Below, one piece after another: positions 5,469 through 11,814 of a stretch of DNA of 11,814 nt. The translations under genes were made by a program, and so were the position numbers. The first letter of the stretch is position 1, and each line of letters starts with the position of its first letter. Under the pieces are notes generated by a model that was given only the letters and a program-made list of their open reading frames with translations, was not told the origin of the DNA and did not search any database. The stretch comes from JBQTKD01 sp052389435 (lineage in GTDB: Bacteria > Actinomycetota > Actinomycetes > Sporichthyales > Sporichthyaceae). The stretch spans positions 1 to 11,814 of the forward strand of contig JBQTIB010000056.1 in the NCBI GenBank assembly GCA_052389435.1, in the 5' to 3' direction.

Positions 5469-7550
5469 TTAGCACTGCGGGCGGGCGGTGATGGCTCCGC
5501 AGAACCCGCCGCCCGGTGTCGCGCGGGGGCGGACGGTGATCGTGACGGTGGCAGTGGTGGTGCCGCCGTTGCCATCGTTCGCGGTGTAGGTGAAGGTGTC
5601 GGTGCCGTTGAAGTTGACGTCCGGGGTGTAGGTGAACGACCCGTCGGGGTTGAGCGTCACGGTGCCGTTCCCGGGACCAGTGACCAGGGTCGCGGTGAGC
5701 GGGTCGCCGTCGGGGTCGCTGTCGTTGCCCAACACACCCGGGCCCGGGACGGTCATCGCCGTGCCCTGGCTGGTTCGGTAGGTGTCGGCGCGGGCGGTCG
5801 GGGCGTCGTTGACGGCGTTCACTGCGATGGTGACGGTAGCCGGCGCGGTGGTGCTGCCGTTGCCGTCGTTCGCGGTGTAGGTGAAGGTGTCGGTGCCGTT
5901 GAAGTTCGCGTCCGGGGTGTAGGTGAACGACCCGTCGGGGTTGAGCGTCACGGCGCCGTTCCCCGGACCGGCGACCAGGGCCGTCGTGAGCGGGTCGCCG
6001 TCGGGGTCGGTGTCGTTGCCCAACACACCCGGGCCCGGAACGTTCAACACCGTGTCCTCGTTGGTGGCGTAGGTGTCGGCGAGGGCGGTCGGGGCGTCGT
6101 TGACGGGGTTCACTGCGATGCCGACGTCGGTGACGGGAGAGGTGAGGGTGCCGTCGCTCGCGGTGTAGGTGAAGCTGTCGGCGCCGTTGAAGTTGACGTC
6201 CGGGGTGTAGGTGAACGACCCGTCGGGGTTGAGCGTCACGGTGCCGTTCCCCGGTCCAGTGACCAGGGCCGCGGTGAGCTGGTCGCCGTCCGGGTCGCTG
6301 TCGTTGCCCAACACACCCGGGCCCGGGACGGTCAGAGCGGTGTCCTCGGTGGTGCTGTAGACGTCGAGGATCGTCGTCGGGGCGTCGTCGTCGACGGGGG
6401 TCACGTTGATCGCGACGGTGGTGGCGTTGGAGACGTTGGCGCCGTCGCTCGCGGTGTAGGTGAAGCTGTCGGCCCCGTTGAAGTTGGCGTCCGGGGTGTA
6501 GGTGAACGACCCGTCGGGGTTGAGCGTCACGGTGCCGTTGACCGGACCAGTGACCAGGGTCGCGGTGAGCGGGTCCCCGTCCGGGTCGCTGTCGTTGCCC
6601 AGCACCCCCGGGCCCGGGACGGTCAGGGCGGTGTCCTCGTTGGTGCCGTAGGAATCGGCGAAAGCCGTCGGGGCGCCAACGACCGCAGCGGCTCCCAGGA
6701 ACGGGCTGCTTTCCAGGCCCGGACAATCGGCACGGTTCGCATTGAAGTAGTCGTTGTTGTTGAAGTCGAGCACCGAAGGATTCCAGGGCGGGTCGCCTGG
6801 GTTGGGTGCGTACATCAGGTCGGTGGGGCTGTCTCCGACGTGGCCTTCCAAGCGGTGATTGGGGGCGCACCTGGGTGCGAACCCTAGAACGTGCATCACC
6901 TCGTGCACCATGGCGAACTCGCGGTACCCGGGAGATGCGGTAGGTCCGGAGGCGAAGAGGTTTGAATCGCAAACCGGCGACGCGTAAACAGGTGCGGGGT
7001 CGCCCTTGAGGTAGAGAGCACCGACATCTCCAACAAGGGTGGGCGGCCAGGCACCTCCGCCGCAGGAGGCGCCCTGAGACGTGCCGTCGTAGTAGACGGC
7101 GTAGATCTTGTTCGGAGCGTTGAACCCGAGGCCATGAAGGTCCGCCTCGATGGCATCGCGAATGAACACGCCGTTCGCTCGAAATGCTGCATCGGTTTGG
7201 GTGAGCCGCACGAAGGTTACGTCGAGGACGCCGGCGTGCGTGTCGAGGTTGAATCCTCGTCCCCCGGTCTGACCTTTAAGCCAGTTCTGCCAGGAGGAGA
7301 CGGAGTTTCTGATGGAGTCGTCGGTGTCGTAGTTCCGGTCGGTGCCGTCGGAGGGGACGGCGTAGATGACGTGCACCTGGTTGACGCCTGCGAGGTCGTC
7401 CGGTTGGTCGAGGAGGGCCCGGGGGGTGCTGGTGGTCTTGCCGGGGCGCGAGGACTCGCCGGGCGAGTTGCTCCAGGCGAGCGCCGGGGACGACACGGCG
7501 ATGGAGGCGGCGACCAGCAATCCGATGCGCTTTCCAACGCTGCGCTTCAC
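5469..7550 (-). CDS. Secreted zinc metalloprotease-like protein with four cadherin-like repeats (693 aa)
   Basis: A signal peptide is clear (basic KRSVGKR, hydrophobic 9-20, cleavage after SPALA at residue 25). Residues 55-285 form a metzincin-like zinc protease domain: HEVMHVLGF at 216-224 supplies two zinc-ligand histidines and the catalytic Glu217; H232 or H237 could be the third ligand, and DLMY at 244-247 resembles a Met-turn. Residues 293-673 are four repeats of 96-97 residues of the tandem cadherin-like (VCBS/Tandem-95) type, each with LGNDSDPDGD calcium-binding acidic loops and LNPDGSFTYTPD. The end carries a Cys pair (C684, C693) and no anchor, so the protein is probably released or held by its repeats. 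GTG 7550 is preceded by GGGGGAG six bases upstream. The likely role is hydrolysis or adhesion to proteins or surfaces outside the cell; the substrate is unknown and proteolysis is inferred from motifs. Confidence 0.92.
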   Translation of the reverse strand: MKRSVGKRIGLLVAASIAVSSPALAWSNSPGESSRPGKTTSTPRALLDQPDDLAGVNQVHVIYAVPSDGTDRNYDTDDSIRNSVSSWQNWLKGQTGGRGFNLDTHAGVLDVTFVRLTQTDAAFRANGVFIRDAIEADLHGLGFNAPNKIYAVYYDGTSQGASCGGGAWPPTLVGDVGALYLKGDPAPVYASPVCDSNLFASGPTASPGYREFAMVHEVMHVLGFAPRCAPNHRLEGHVGDSPTDLMYAPNPGDPPWNPSVLDFNNNDYFNANRADCPGLESSPFLGAAAVVGAPTAFADSYGTNEDTALTVPGPGVLGNDSDPDGDPLTATLVTGPVNGTVTLNPDGSFTYTPDANFNGADSFTYTASDGANVSNATTVAINVTPVDDDAPTTILDVYSTTEDTALTVPGPGVLGNDSDPDGDQLTAALVTGPGNGTVTLNPDGSFTYTPDVNFNGADSFTYTASDGTLTSPVTDVGIAVNPVNDAPTALADTYATNEDTVLNVPGPGVLGNDTDPDGDPLTTALVAGPGNGAVTLNPDGSFTYTPDANFNGTDTFTYTANDGNGSTTAPATVTIAVNAVNDAPTARADTYRTSQGTAMTVPGPGVLGNDSDPDGDPLTATLVTGPGNGTVTLNPDGSFTYTPDVNFNGTDTFTYTANDGNGGTTTATVTITVRPRATPGGGFCGAITARPQC
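5532..6674 (-). repeat. Four tandem ~290-bp coding repeats
   Basis: The four cadherin-like domains (residues 293-389, 390-485, 486-582, 583-673) are nearly identical at DNA level in their central part: the stretch coding for VPGPGVLGND through FTYTPD recurs four times with only scattered changes, while the first and last ~15 codons of each unit differ more. This suggests expansion by unequal recombination or gene conversion. Confidence 0.9.
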
Positions 7551-8091
7551 GACGTTCTCCCCCGCGACTGTCCCTCGGCTTCGAGGGTCGACTCCCGCCG
7601 GCGCCCGTACGATTTAGGGTCGCCGTAGATATGAGGGACGATTCTGCGAGGACGCCGCATCCCCCGCCGTCGAATCTGCGGCCCCTACCCGAACGGAGCA
7701 AGGACGCGGCGGGCCGGTTTACCATTTGGGGTCGATTTGCCGCCCACGGCCTGTGAAATTCGCCCGGTGCAGGAAACCGGCACATCTGCAGGCAGTGTGA
7801 GCATTCGCCAGCACATGCATGGCGACATCACGCTGGACTACCTGACGCCCACGACCGAGTTCGCCGGACGAGCCCTCGGGGTGCCTTCACACGGAAGCCC
7901 CAACTCGGAAGCTAAGCCGCTTGAATCTTCGTTCCCCCGGGGGCGAGCGGACGAGATTTCGCTTTCTCGCGGTTCAGACCCCGGGACACACCGCAGGAGC
8001 GGAGGACCGATTCAAGGCCGTCTCGAGCAAGCGTCCCCCCACTAACTGCCTGTTCACGTGACTGGACGTCACTTTCCTGCGCTGCGTGGCT
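7551..8091. other. 541-bp non-coding gap with a pair of 15-bp direct repeats
   Basis: No convincing gene was found; a plus-strand frame at 7737-8045 has no ribosome-binding site and no family-like content. TACGATTTAGGGTCG (7608-7622) and TACCATTTGGGGTCG (7720-7734) differ at two positions and are 112 bases apart, upstream of the metalloprotease start, so they may be binding sites for a regulator. GTGAC/GTCAC (8058-8062, 8068-8072) is a short inverted repeat just past the stop of the gene at 8092. No clear -35/-10 pair was identified. Confidence 0.4.
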
Positions 8092-9087
8092 CTACTGTTT
8101 CCAGTGCAGGATGCGTTCGCCGCCGAGTAGCGGGGCGCCTTCGGGTCCTTTGATGTGGGGTGCGATCCAGATCGGTCGGACGATGCCTTGGGTTTTGTAG
8201 GGCTGGTTGCGCCAGTGCCCGCGGACGATCCATTGGTGGTGGTAGTCCCGTTCGCTGGTTCCGGCTTCGGCGGCGGGTTTCGAGGGCCTGCGTAGGGCGA
8301 TGACCCGGACCCGGGTCTCGGTCTCGTCGACGCCGGCTCTTTCGAGTCGTTTGCGGGTCGCGCGGTCTAGGCCGATCTCGGTTTCTCTGGCTAGGCCTTC
8401 TTGCTGCATGAGGACCCAGGCGGCCTTGATGACCTGCGTCGGGTTGGTGTCGTAGCCGCGGGCGTGGGTGGCGTCCAGGGCGTCGGCGTCGGGGTCGTTG
8501 CAGATCCAGATCCCGACTGGGCTGAGGTGGTGCAGCCGCGGCAGCCGCGCCCGGTCCCGGGCGCGCGCTGCGGGGTCGGCGATCCGCTCGAGGTGCTGGT
8601 CTCGGTCGACGAGGTAGGCCAACCAGATCGCCTGACGGGCGACGGTCCGGCCCGCGGCGTCGGTCATCTCCCCGCCGCTGCGGATGCGGCACGGCGCCCA
8701 CGCAGCGCCGTGGATCCGAGTGATCCCCGCGACGAACAACGGCTCCGGGCTGTACATCACCCCGCACGGCGTCGGGAGATCCTGCGGGTACAGCGTGAGA
8801 TCCGGCAGGCTCTTCGCAGCGTGCGCCGCCAACGTCGTCATGTCCGGCTCGACGAAAAACAGTTCCGCGCGGCGAAGGTCCTGAGCGGGCATGCCTCGGG
8901 CCTTGGCGTGGGTGCCCTCGGGGTCGAAATCCCTGTGAACCTTCGCCCAGTGCTCGGCCGCGTCCTGCGACTCGGCCCACTGGGCCATCTCAGCCCGTAG
9001 CTCGGGCAGATCGGCGGGCCGGTAACCGGTCACATACGAATCGTAGGACCGAGCCCCCGTTGGACTCACGCCGACAACAGTTTGCAT
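8092..9087 (-). CDS. Hypothetical protein with RGHWR and WIAPHIKGPE motif block (331 aa)
   Basis: A soluble protein with no signal peptide or membrane span. The last 50 residues hold a striking block: YHHQWIVRGHWRNQPY (282-297) and IWIAPHIKGPEGAPLLGG (306-323), rich in His, Trp and Arg. To my memory similar C-terminal blocks occur in uncharacterised proteins of actinobacterial plasmids and integrative elements, but no function is established. The middle has two CxxR-type cysteines (TPCGVMY, APCRIRS) and a WICNDPDADALD segment near 205-217. ATG 9087 has no good ribosome-binding site and lies in an inverted repeat (9085-9107); GTG 9069, six codons in, is an alternative. It stands alone on its strand with long gaps on both sides. 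Its role could be nucleic-acid related, judging only from the basic C-terminus. Confidence 0.8.
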   Translation of the reverse strand: MQTVVGVSPTGARSYDSYVTGYRPADLPELRAEMAQWAESQDAAEHWAKVHRDFDPEGTHAKARGMPAQDLRRAELFFVEPDMTTLAAHAAKSLPDLTLYPQDLPTPCGVMYSPEPLFVAGITRIHGAAWAPCRIRSGGEMTDAAGRTVARQAIWLAYLVDRDQHLERIADPAARARDRARLPRLHHLSPVGIWICNDPDADALDATHARGYDTNPTQVIKAAWVLMQQEGLARETEIGLDRATRKRLERAGVDETETRVRVIALRRPSKPAAEAGTSERDYHHQWIVRGHWRNQPYKTQGIVRPIWIAPHIKGPEGAPLLGGERILHWKQ

Positions 9088-9107
9088 CTGAGGGCTCGGT
9101 TCAGATG
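9085..9107. promoter_or_regulatory. Inverted repeat covering the start codon at 9087
   Basis: CATCTGA (9085-9091) and TCAGATG (9101-9107) are exact reverse complements nine bases apart. The ATG of the 331-residue gene is the outer end of the left arm on the minus strand. It could be an operator or an mRNA hairpin that limits access to the start codon. The 155 bp between 9088 and 9242 contain this repeat and TAAGTT (9215-9220), a possible -10 for the plus-strand gene, but no well-spaced -35. Confidence 0.35.
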
Positions 9108-9242
9108 TTGTGCACGCGGACTACCGCGATCTCCGATTTGGGCGACCGGTGGGAGCAGGCAGCGCCTTCGCGTTCGACCTTGCGGAGGCGCGGGTTTACA
9201 CGACAATCTGTCTGTAAGTTCTAGTCACGAGGTCCCTCCGCG

Positions 9243-10433
9243 GTGCATGATCCCTGCGTGACGATGCAGGGAGGCCGCTGGGTTTCCGTGACCCTGCCCG
9301 ACGGCCGAGCGCGTCAGGACTGGGTACCGACCGGGCAACCGCCCTCCCCCGACGGCTCACCGGGCGCCTGGCACGTCGTCGCCGACGAGGGCCAGAGCAG
9401 GTGGGAGTGGTTTCCGAAAGTCCCCCTTCCGCTGCCTCCGAGATCGCCGACGCTCAAACCCATGGGCGCGGCCTCGCCGCCACCGAATGTGCCCACCGTT
9501 TCGGTCTCTAGTTCTCCAAGCCCAAGCACCCCCAAACGCTGGCTCTCGCCCCCGGTGATCCTCGGCGTCGCCCTGGCGCTGGTCGTCACCGGCGTAGCGA
9601 CGTCCCTCGCCCTGACTACACGGAGCGGCGACTCCGCCACCGTCTATTCCGCCGCTCCGTCGCCACAGGACCCGCCCTCCGAGCTCCCGCGCGCCGCCCC
9701 CGATCGGACCGAGCGCTATGTCGAACGGCTCGAGACACCGACACCGCCGCCTGTACCCGTGCCGCGCATCGACCCTTCGACCCCAATCACCGCCGACAAG
9801 CGGCTGCTCGGGAATGCCCATCCGGTCTACCCTCTCGGCAAGCCAGGCGCTATCGATGTCGTCCACCTCGCGTTCCTCGTCCCGGAGTTGCTGGGCAGCA
9901 CTCTCGCGCTGGTGGTTCGCAACAACTCCGACCTGATCGCGGCAGACATCGAACTCGATGTTCGAGTGCGAAAGGCCGGGCAGATGCTCGCGGGCGGAAA
10001 CAACCGCGGCGCCGGGACCTACCCCACCGTCGTGCCCCCAGGTGGGCTGGCTCTCGTGTATGTGACGTTCGATCAGAAGCTGCCGGTCGATCCGAGCTAC
10101 ACCTACGACTTCGTCAGCGCAGCAAAAACGCCCTGGGAATTGAGTGCGTTCAAACCCGCCATCAGCCCACAGGTCACCGAGGCGAACCGAGTCGGAAACT
10201 CCGTCGTCGGCACGTTGCAGAACCAGAGCACCTTGACTCTCACCGGACCTTTTGCCGTAACCGTCTTCTGTTACGACACCTCGCAGTCCCTCCTCTACCG
10301 AGAAAGCGATATCGACTACGGCGGAGGCGACCTGTCCCCCGGAGTACCGAGGAGCTTCTCGGTCGACCTACCGACCGACCGGCCGTGCCCGCTCTACATC
10401 GTGGGAGCCCGCGCTCACGTCCGCGTCCAGTAG
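9243..10433 (+). CDS. Single-TM hypothetical protein with extracytoplasmic domain (396 aa)
   Basis: The first ~60 residues contain short Trp-containing motifs (GGRWVSVTLPDGRARQDWVP and SRWEWFP), followed by a Pro/Ser linker, one membrane span at about 104-124 (PPVILGVALALVVTGVATSL) and a second Pro-rich linker (140-180). The external part (about 195-396) has a repeated beta pattern, such as LALVVRNNSDLIAADIELDVRV near 225 and SVVGTLQNQSTLTLTGPFAV near 322, which resembles FxLYD-type domains, where a strand is followed by N-x-S/T in a turn. The N-terminus is in the cytoplasm by the positive-inside rule (PKRW before the span). GTG 9243 has GAGG ten bases upstream; GTG 9258 is an alternative. 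It converges on the secreted-protein gene at 10476. Role unknown, probably an envelope sensor or adhesin. Confidence 0.85.
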   Translation: MHDPCVTMQGGRWVSVTLPDGRARQDWVPTGQPPSPDGSPGAWHVVADEGQSRWEWFPKVPLPLPPRSPTLKPMGAASPPPNVPTVSVSSSPSPSTPKRWLSPPVILGVALALVVTGVATSLALTTRSGDSATVYSAAPSPQDPPSELPRAAPDRTERYVERLETPTPPPVPVPRIDPSTPITADKRLLGNAHPVYPLGKPGAIDVVHLAFLVPELLGSTLALVVRNNSDLIAADIELDVRVRKAGQMLAGGNNRGAGTYPTVVPPGGLALVYVTFDQKLPVDPSYTYDFVSAAKTPWELSAFKPAISPQVTEANRVGNSVVGTLQNQSTLTLTGPFAVTVFCYDTSQSLLYRESDIDYGGGDLSPGVPRSFSVDLPTDRPCPLYIVGARAHVRVQ

Positions 10434-10475
10434 CGGTGCGGTACTAGGCCGTAGCCCAGTCCTGCCCGGGGCGAG

Positions 10476-11051
10476 CTATTTCTTCCAGGTGACCGTGACG
10501 GATCGGTTCTCGGTGGCGGAATGGTAGGTGAACGCGCGGTCTACTGGCACTCCGGCCGGGGCGAGAACGACTTGGCAGTTGAGCGCGGTGCGTTGCTTCT
10601 TGTTCAGCTTCGCGCTGGACGCTTCCTTGCAGGAGCCGATCTTCTTGTTGGTGAAGAGGTCGGTTGCGGTGGAGCCGTCGGAGAAGCCGCCTCGGAAGCT
10701 CGGGAACAGGCTGTCGAAGTCGCCGCCTGCGTAGCTAAGCTCGGAGCGGATGTACCAGGGCACCATCCCCGTCGTGGACGCCGGCAGGCCCTTGCCCTTC
10801 AGATCGGAGGCCTTGCCCTTCTCGATCTTCACCACTCGCACGTTGACCGGCACCCGGCGGTTCTTCTCCCCGGAGCGCACGGCGTAGTTCACCAGCTCGA
10901 GCAGCCCCTTCTTCCCCATCTTCAGGGTCGTGTCGGAGGTGATCGCCCTACCCGACGCTCCGGGTGCCGACTCGACGGCGACAGCCGTCGAAGGCACCGC
11001 GCAAAGAGCCAGCACGCACACTCCGGTCGAGAACTTCCGCAGCTTCGTCAC
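10476..11051 (-). CDS. Secreted hypothetical protein (191 aa)
   Basis: A typical signal peptide opens the protein: basic TKLRKF, hydrophobic GVCVLALCAVPSTAVAV and a likely cut after AVA near residue 24-26. The mature part is basic and strand-rich (TLKMGKKGLLELVNYAVR, RVPVNVRVVKIEKGK, MVPWYIRSELSYAGG, ENRSVTVTWKK) with two cysteines, in GSCKEAS and LNCQVVL, that could form a disulfide. This layout resembles small exported immunoglobulin-like domains, but I cannot name the family. GTG 11051 is chosen over ATG 11108 because GAGAGGAAA lies eight bases upstream and the signal peptide then starts directly. The gene converges with the TM-protein gene (42 bp apart) and its products may act together at the envelope, which is inference from position only. 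Confidence 0.82.
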   Translation of the reverse strand: MTKLRKFSTGVCVLALCAVPSTAVAVESAPGASGRAITSDTTLKMGKKGLLELVNYAVRSGEKNRRVPVNVRVVKIEKGKASDLKGKGLPASTTGMVPWYIRSELSYAGGDFDSLFPSFRGGFSDGSTATDLFTNKKIGSCKEASSAKLNKKQRTALNCQVVLAPAGVPVDRAFTYHSATENRSVTVTWKK

Positions 11052-11185
11052 GTTCGATTTCCTCTCCACGTATCCGCCCCCGCCCCACCTGTACATGGCG
11101 GTGAACACTAGCGATCCCCCGCCCGGGCATCCCCAGTCCGCGCCCCGTGCGGGCTTGTTGAGGCCGCCACCGAAACCGGTGCCGC

Positions 11186-11230
11186 TCGTAGCCGACGGCG
11201 GAGCAGTCGTTGCCCCACCGCCGACTACGA
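11186..11230. terminator. Imperfect hairpin downstream of ssb
   Basis: TCGTAG-CCGA-CGGCGG (from 11186) pairs with CCGCCG-A-CTACGA (to 11230) with a small internal mismatch and a loop of about 16 bases. It lies 17 bases beyond the ssb stop on the minus strand, the same relative place as the 32-bp palindrome next to the ssb remnant, although the two sequences are unrelated. Confidence 0.45.
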
Positions 11231-11432
11231 GATCTGACCTGGTGTGTCAGCGCCGCCCGGAGGGCACGGGTCGCCGCTGCTCGGGGCGGCGCTGTTCGAG
11301 GCGCCGGTCGGTCATGGCGATGCGGACGGGCTGGTCGTCGTGGTCGGCGTAGACGCCGGGGTCGACGGGTCCGCCGTGGCGTAGGGAGGTGCCGATTTCG
11401 TCGGCGGTGATCTCCCACGCGGTGCGCTTCTC
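11231..11432 (-). repeat. Direct repeat, copy B (ssb 3' end), pairs with 5189-5388
   Basis: Same orientation as copy A and about 90% alike by eye. Here the homologous stretch continues smoothly into the rest of the ssb reading frame, so this is the parental or better preserved copy. Confidence 0.85.
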
Positions 11433-11705
11433 GCCGTCCTCGGTTGCCCATTCGCGTTGGGCGAGGCGGCCGTGGACGATCACGCGCTGGCCTTTGGTGA
11501 GGGTTTCGGCGGCGTGTTCGGCGAGCTTGCCCCAGGCGATGACGGTGTGCCAGGAGGTGTCGCCGTCGACCCACTCCCCCGTAGGTGTGCGACGTCGGTC
11601 GGTGACGGCGACGCGCATCCGCGCGGTGGCCTTGCCGTTGGGAGTGAAGCTCAGTTAGGGGGTGTCGCCGAGGTTGCCGTCTTTCGTCACCTTGTTCTCT
11701 TTCAC
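11247..11705 (-). pseudogene. ssb: Single-stranded DNA-binding protein with in-frame nonsense codon
   Basis: Read from GTG 11705 (GGAG six bases upstream) the frame gives KENKVTKDGNLGDTP, then TAA at 11657-11655, then LSFTPNGKATARMRVAVTDRR, SWHTVIAWGKLAEHAAETL, RVIVHGRLAQREWAT and WEITADEIGTSLRHG, the standard OB-fold of SSB. The stop stands where related proteins have Glu (GNL..DPEL), so a single GAA-to-TAA change explains it. The C-terminus ends RRPVPSGRR rather than the acidic DDDIPF tip that binds replication partners, as in small plasmid-type SSBs. Re-initiation at ATG 11618 would give 123 residues but lose the first OB strand and has no ribosome-binding site. A sequencing error is possible. 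It would otherwise coat single-stranded DNA in replication or conjugative transfer. Confidence 0.8.
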
Positions 11706-11766
11706 AACATGCTCCATCTTGTTGGTGGGTGGGGTGCGTGGTTGGGCGCGGGTGGCGTCCGTTTGC

Positions 11767-11814
11767 GCGGGCAGGCCCCTGGCCTGCCCGCCTTTCCTGC
11801 CCGCCACGGCGGGC
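11767..11814. other. Two GC-rich hairpins upstream of ssb at the window edge
   Basis: GCGGGCAGGCC-cct-GGCCTGCCCGC (11767-11791) is a perfect 11-bp stem with a 3-base loop, followed by CTTTCC; GCCCGCC-ac-GGCGGGC (11799-11814) is a second perfect stem that ends exactly at the window edge. TGCCCGCC is repeated between them. They may be a terminator of the gene to the right or part of a larger repeat or origin region not visible here. Confidence 0.4.

Noticed and set aside
5451..6887. 478-codon plus-strand frame rich in Gly/Val/Arg
   Set aside because: It is the antisense shadow of the cadherin-like repeats, whose regularity keeps the opposite frame open.
5203..6972. 589-codon minus-strand frame fusing an Arg/His-rich protein to the ssb tail
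   Set aside because: Most of it is the shifted frame of the metalloprotease repeats; only the last ~62 codons are the ssb remnant.
7969..8011. Plus-strand sequence resembling the first half of a ydaO (c-di-AMP) riboswitch (CGCAGGAGCGGAGGACCGA)
   Set aside because: The invariant GGACCCA is changed, the GGGGTGAA and second-half elements are missing, and no plus-strand gene follows for more than 1 kb. A covariance-model search would decide.
7737..8045. 102-codon plus-strand frame in the gap between the metalloprotease and the RGHWR gene
   Set aside because: No ribosome-binding site, low-complexity composition and no family-like pattern; long chance frames are common in GC-rich DNA.
1..11814. 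CRISPR arrays, tRNA and rRNA genes
   Set aside because: No regularly spaced short repeats, cloverleaf-like or rRNA-like segments were seen; the only tandem repeats are coding.

Overview
The window is GC-rich (roughly two-thirds G+C by eye), starts many genes with GTG, and encodes proteins with Trp/Pro-rich tails, tandem cadherin-like domains and SSB lacking an acidic tip. This points to an actinobacterium of a Nocardioides/Streptomyces-like type, although no rRNA, tRNA or core gene fixes the taxon. The gene content looks like an accessory or mobile region: an insertion-sequence end, an orphan DNA methyltransferase, two damaged copies of a plasmid-type single-stranded DNA-binding protein (SSB) gene, truncated genes and several unknown secreted or membrane-anchored proteins.

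Layout. 1-112: end of an IS5-type insertion sequence reading out of the window. 112-1317: minus-strand operon of a small winged-helix protein and a beta-class DNA methyltransferase, whose promoter carries a perfect 16-bp palindrome between -35 and -10. 1351-1785: minus-strand pair of small genes (unknown acidic protein, then small membrane protein). 1894-2453: plus-strand pair (zinc-ribbon-like protein and a 58-residue protein). 2455-2541: AT-rich cluster of inverted repeats. 2561-3289: fibronectin III gene that lost its 5' end, butted head-to-head against a plus-strand unknown gene (3298-3873). 4026-5030: Trp/Pro-rich, single-TM protein. 5055-5182: dense hairpins between convergent genes. 5203-5388: ssb tail remnant. 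5469-7550: secreted zinc metalloprotease-like protein with four cadherin-like repeats. 7551-8091: long non-coding gap. 8092-9087: unknown protein with a conserved-looking C-terminal block. 9243-10433 and 10476-11051: convergent genes for a single-TM protein and a secreted protein. 11247-11705: ssb with an in-frame nonsense codon, followed by two GC hairpins at the window edge.

The genes do not form one recognisable pathway. The best supported unit is the winged-helix/methyltransferase operon with its putative operator. The clearest evolutionary signal is a ~200-bp direct repeat (ssb 3' end) bracketing about 5.8 kb of cargo for surface or secreted proteins, together with several gene truncations, which suggests repeated recombination. 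I did not find a convincing complete new system; the most promising leads are the operator-controlled methyltransferase pair, the repeat-bracketed cargo block and the cluster of inverted repeats at 2471-2541.
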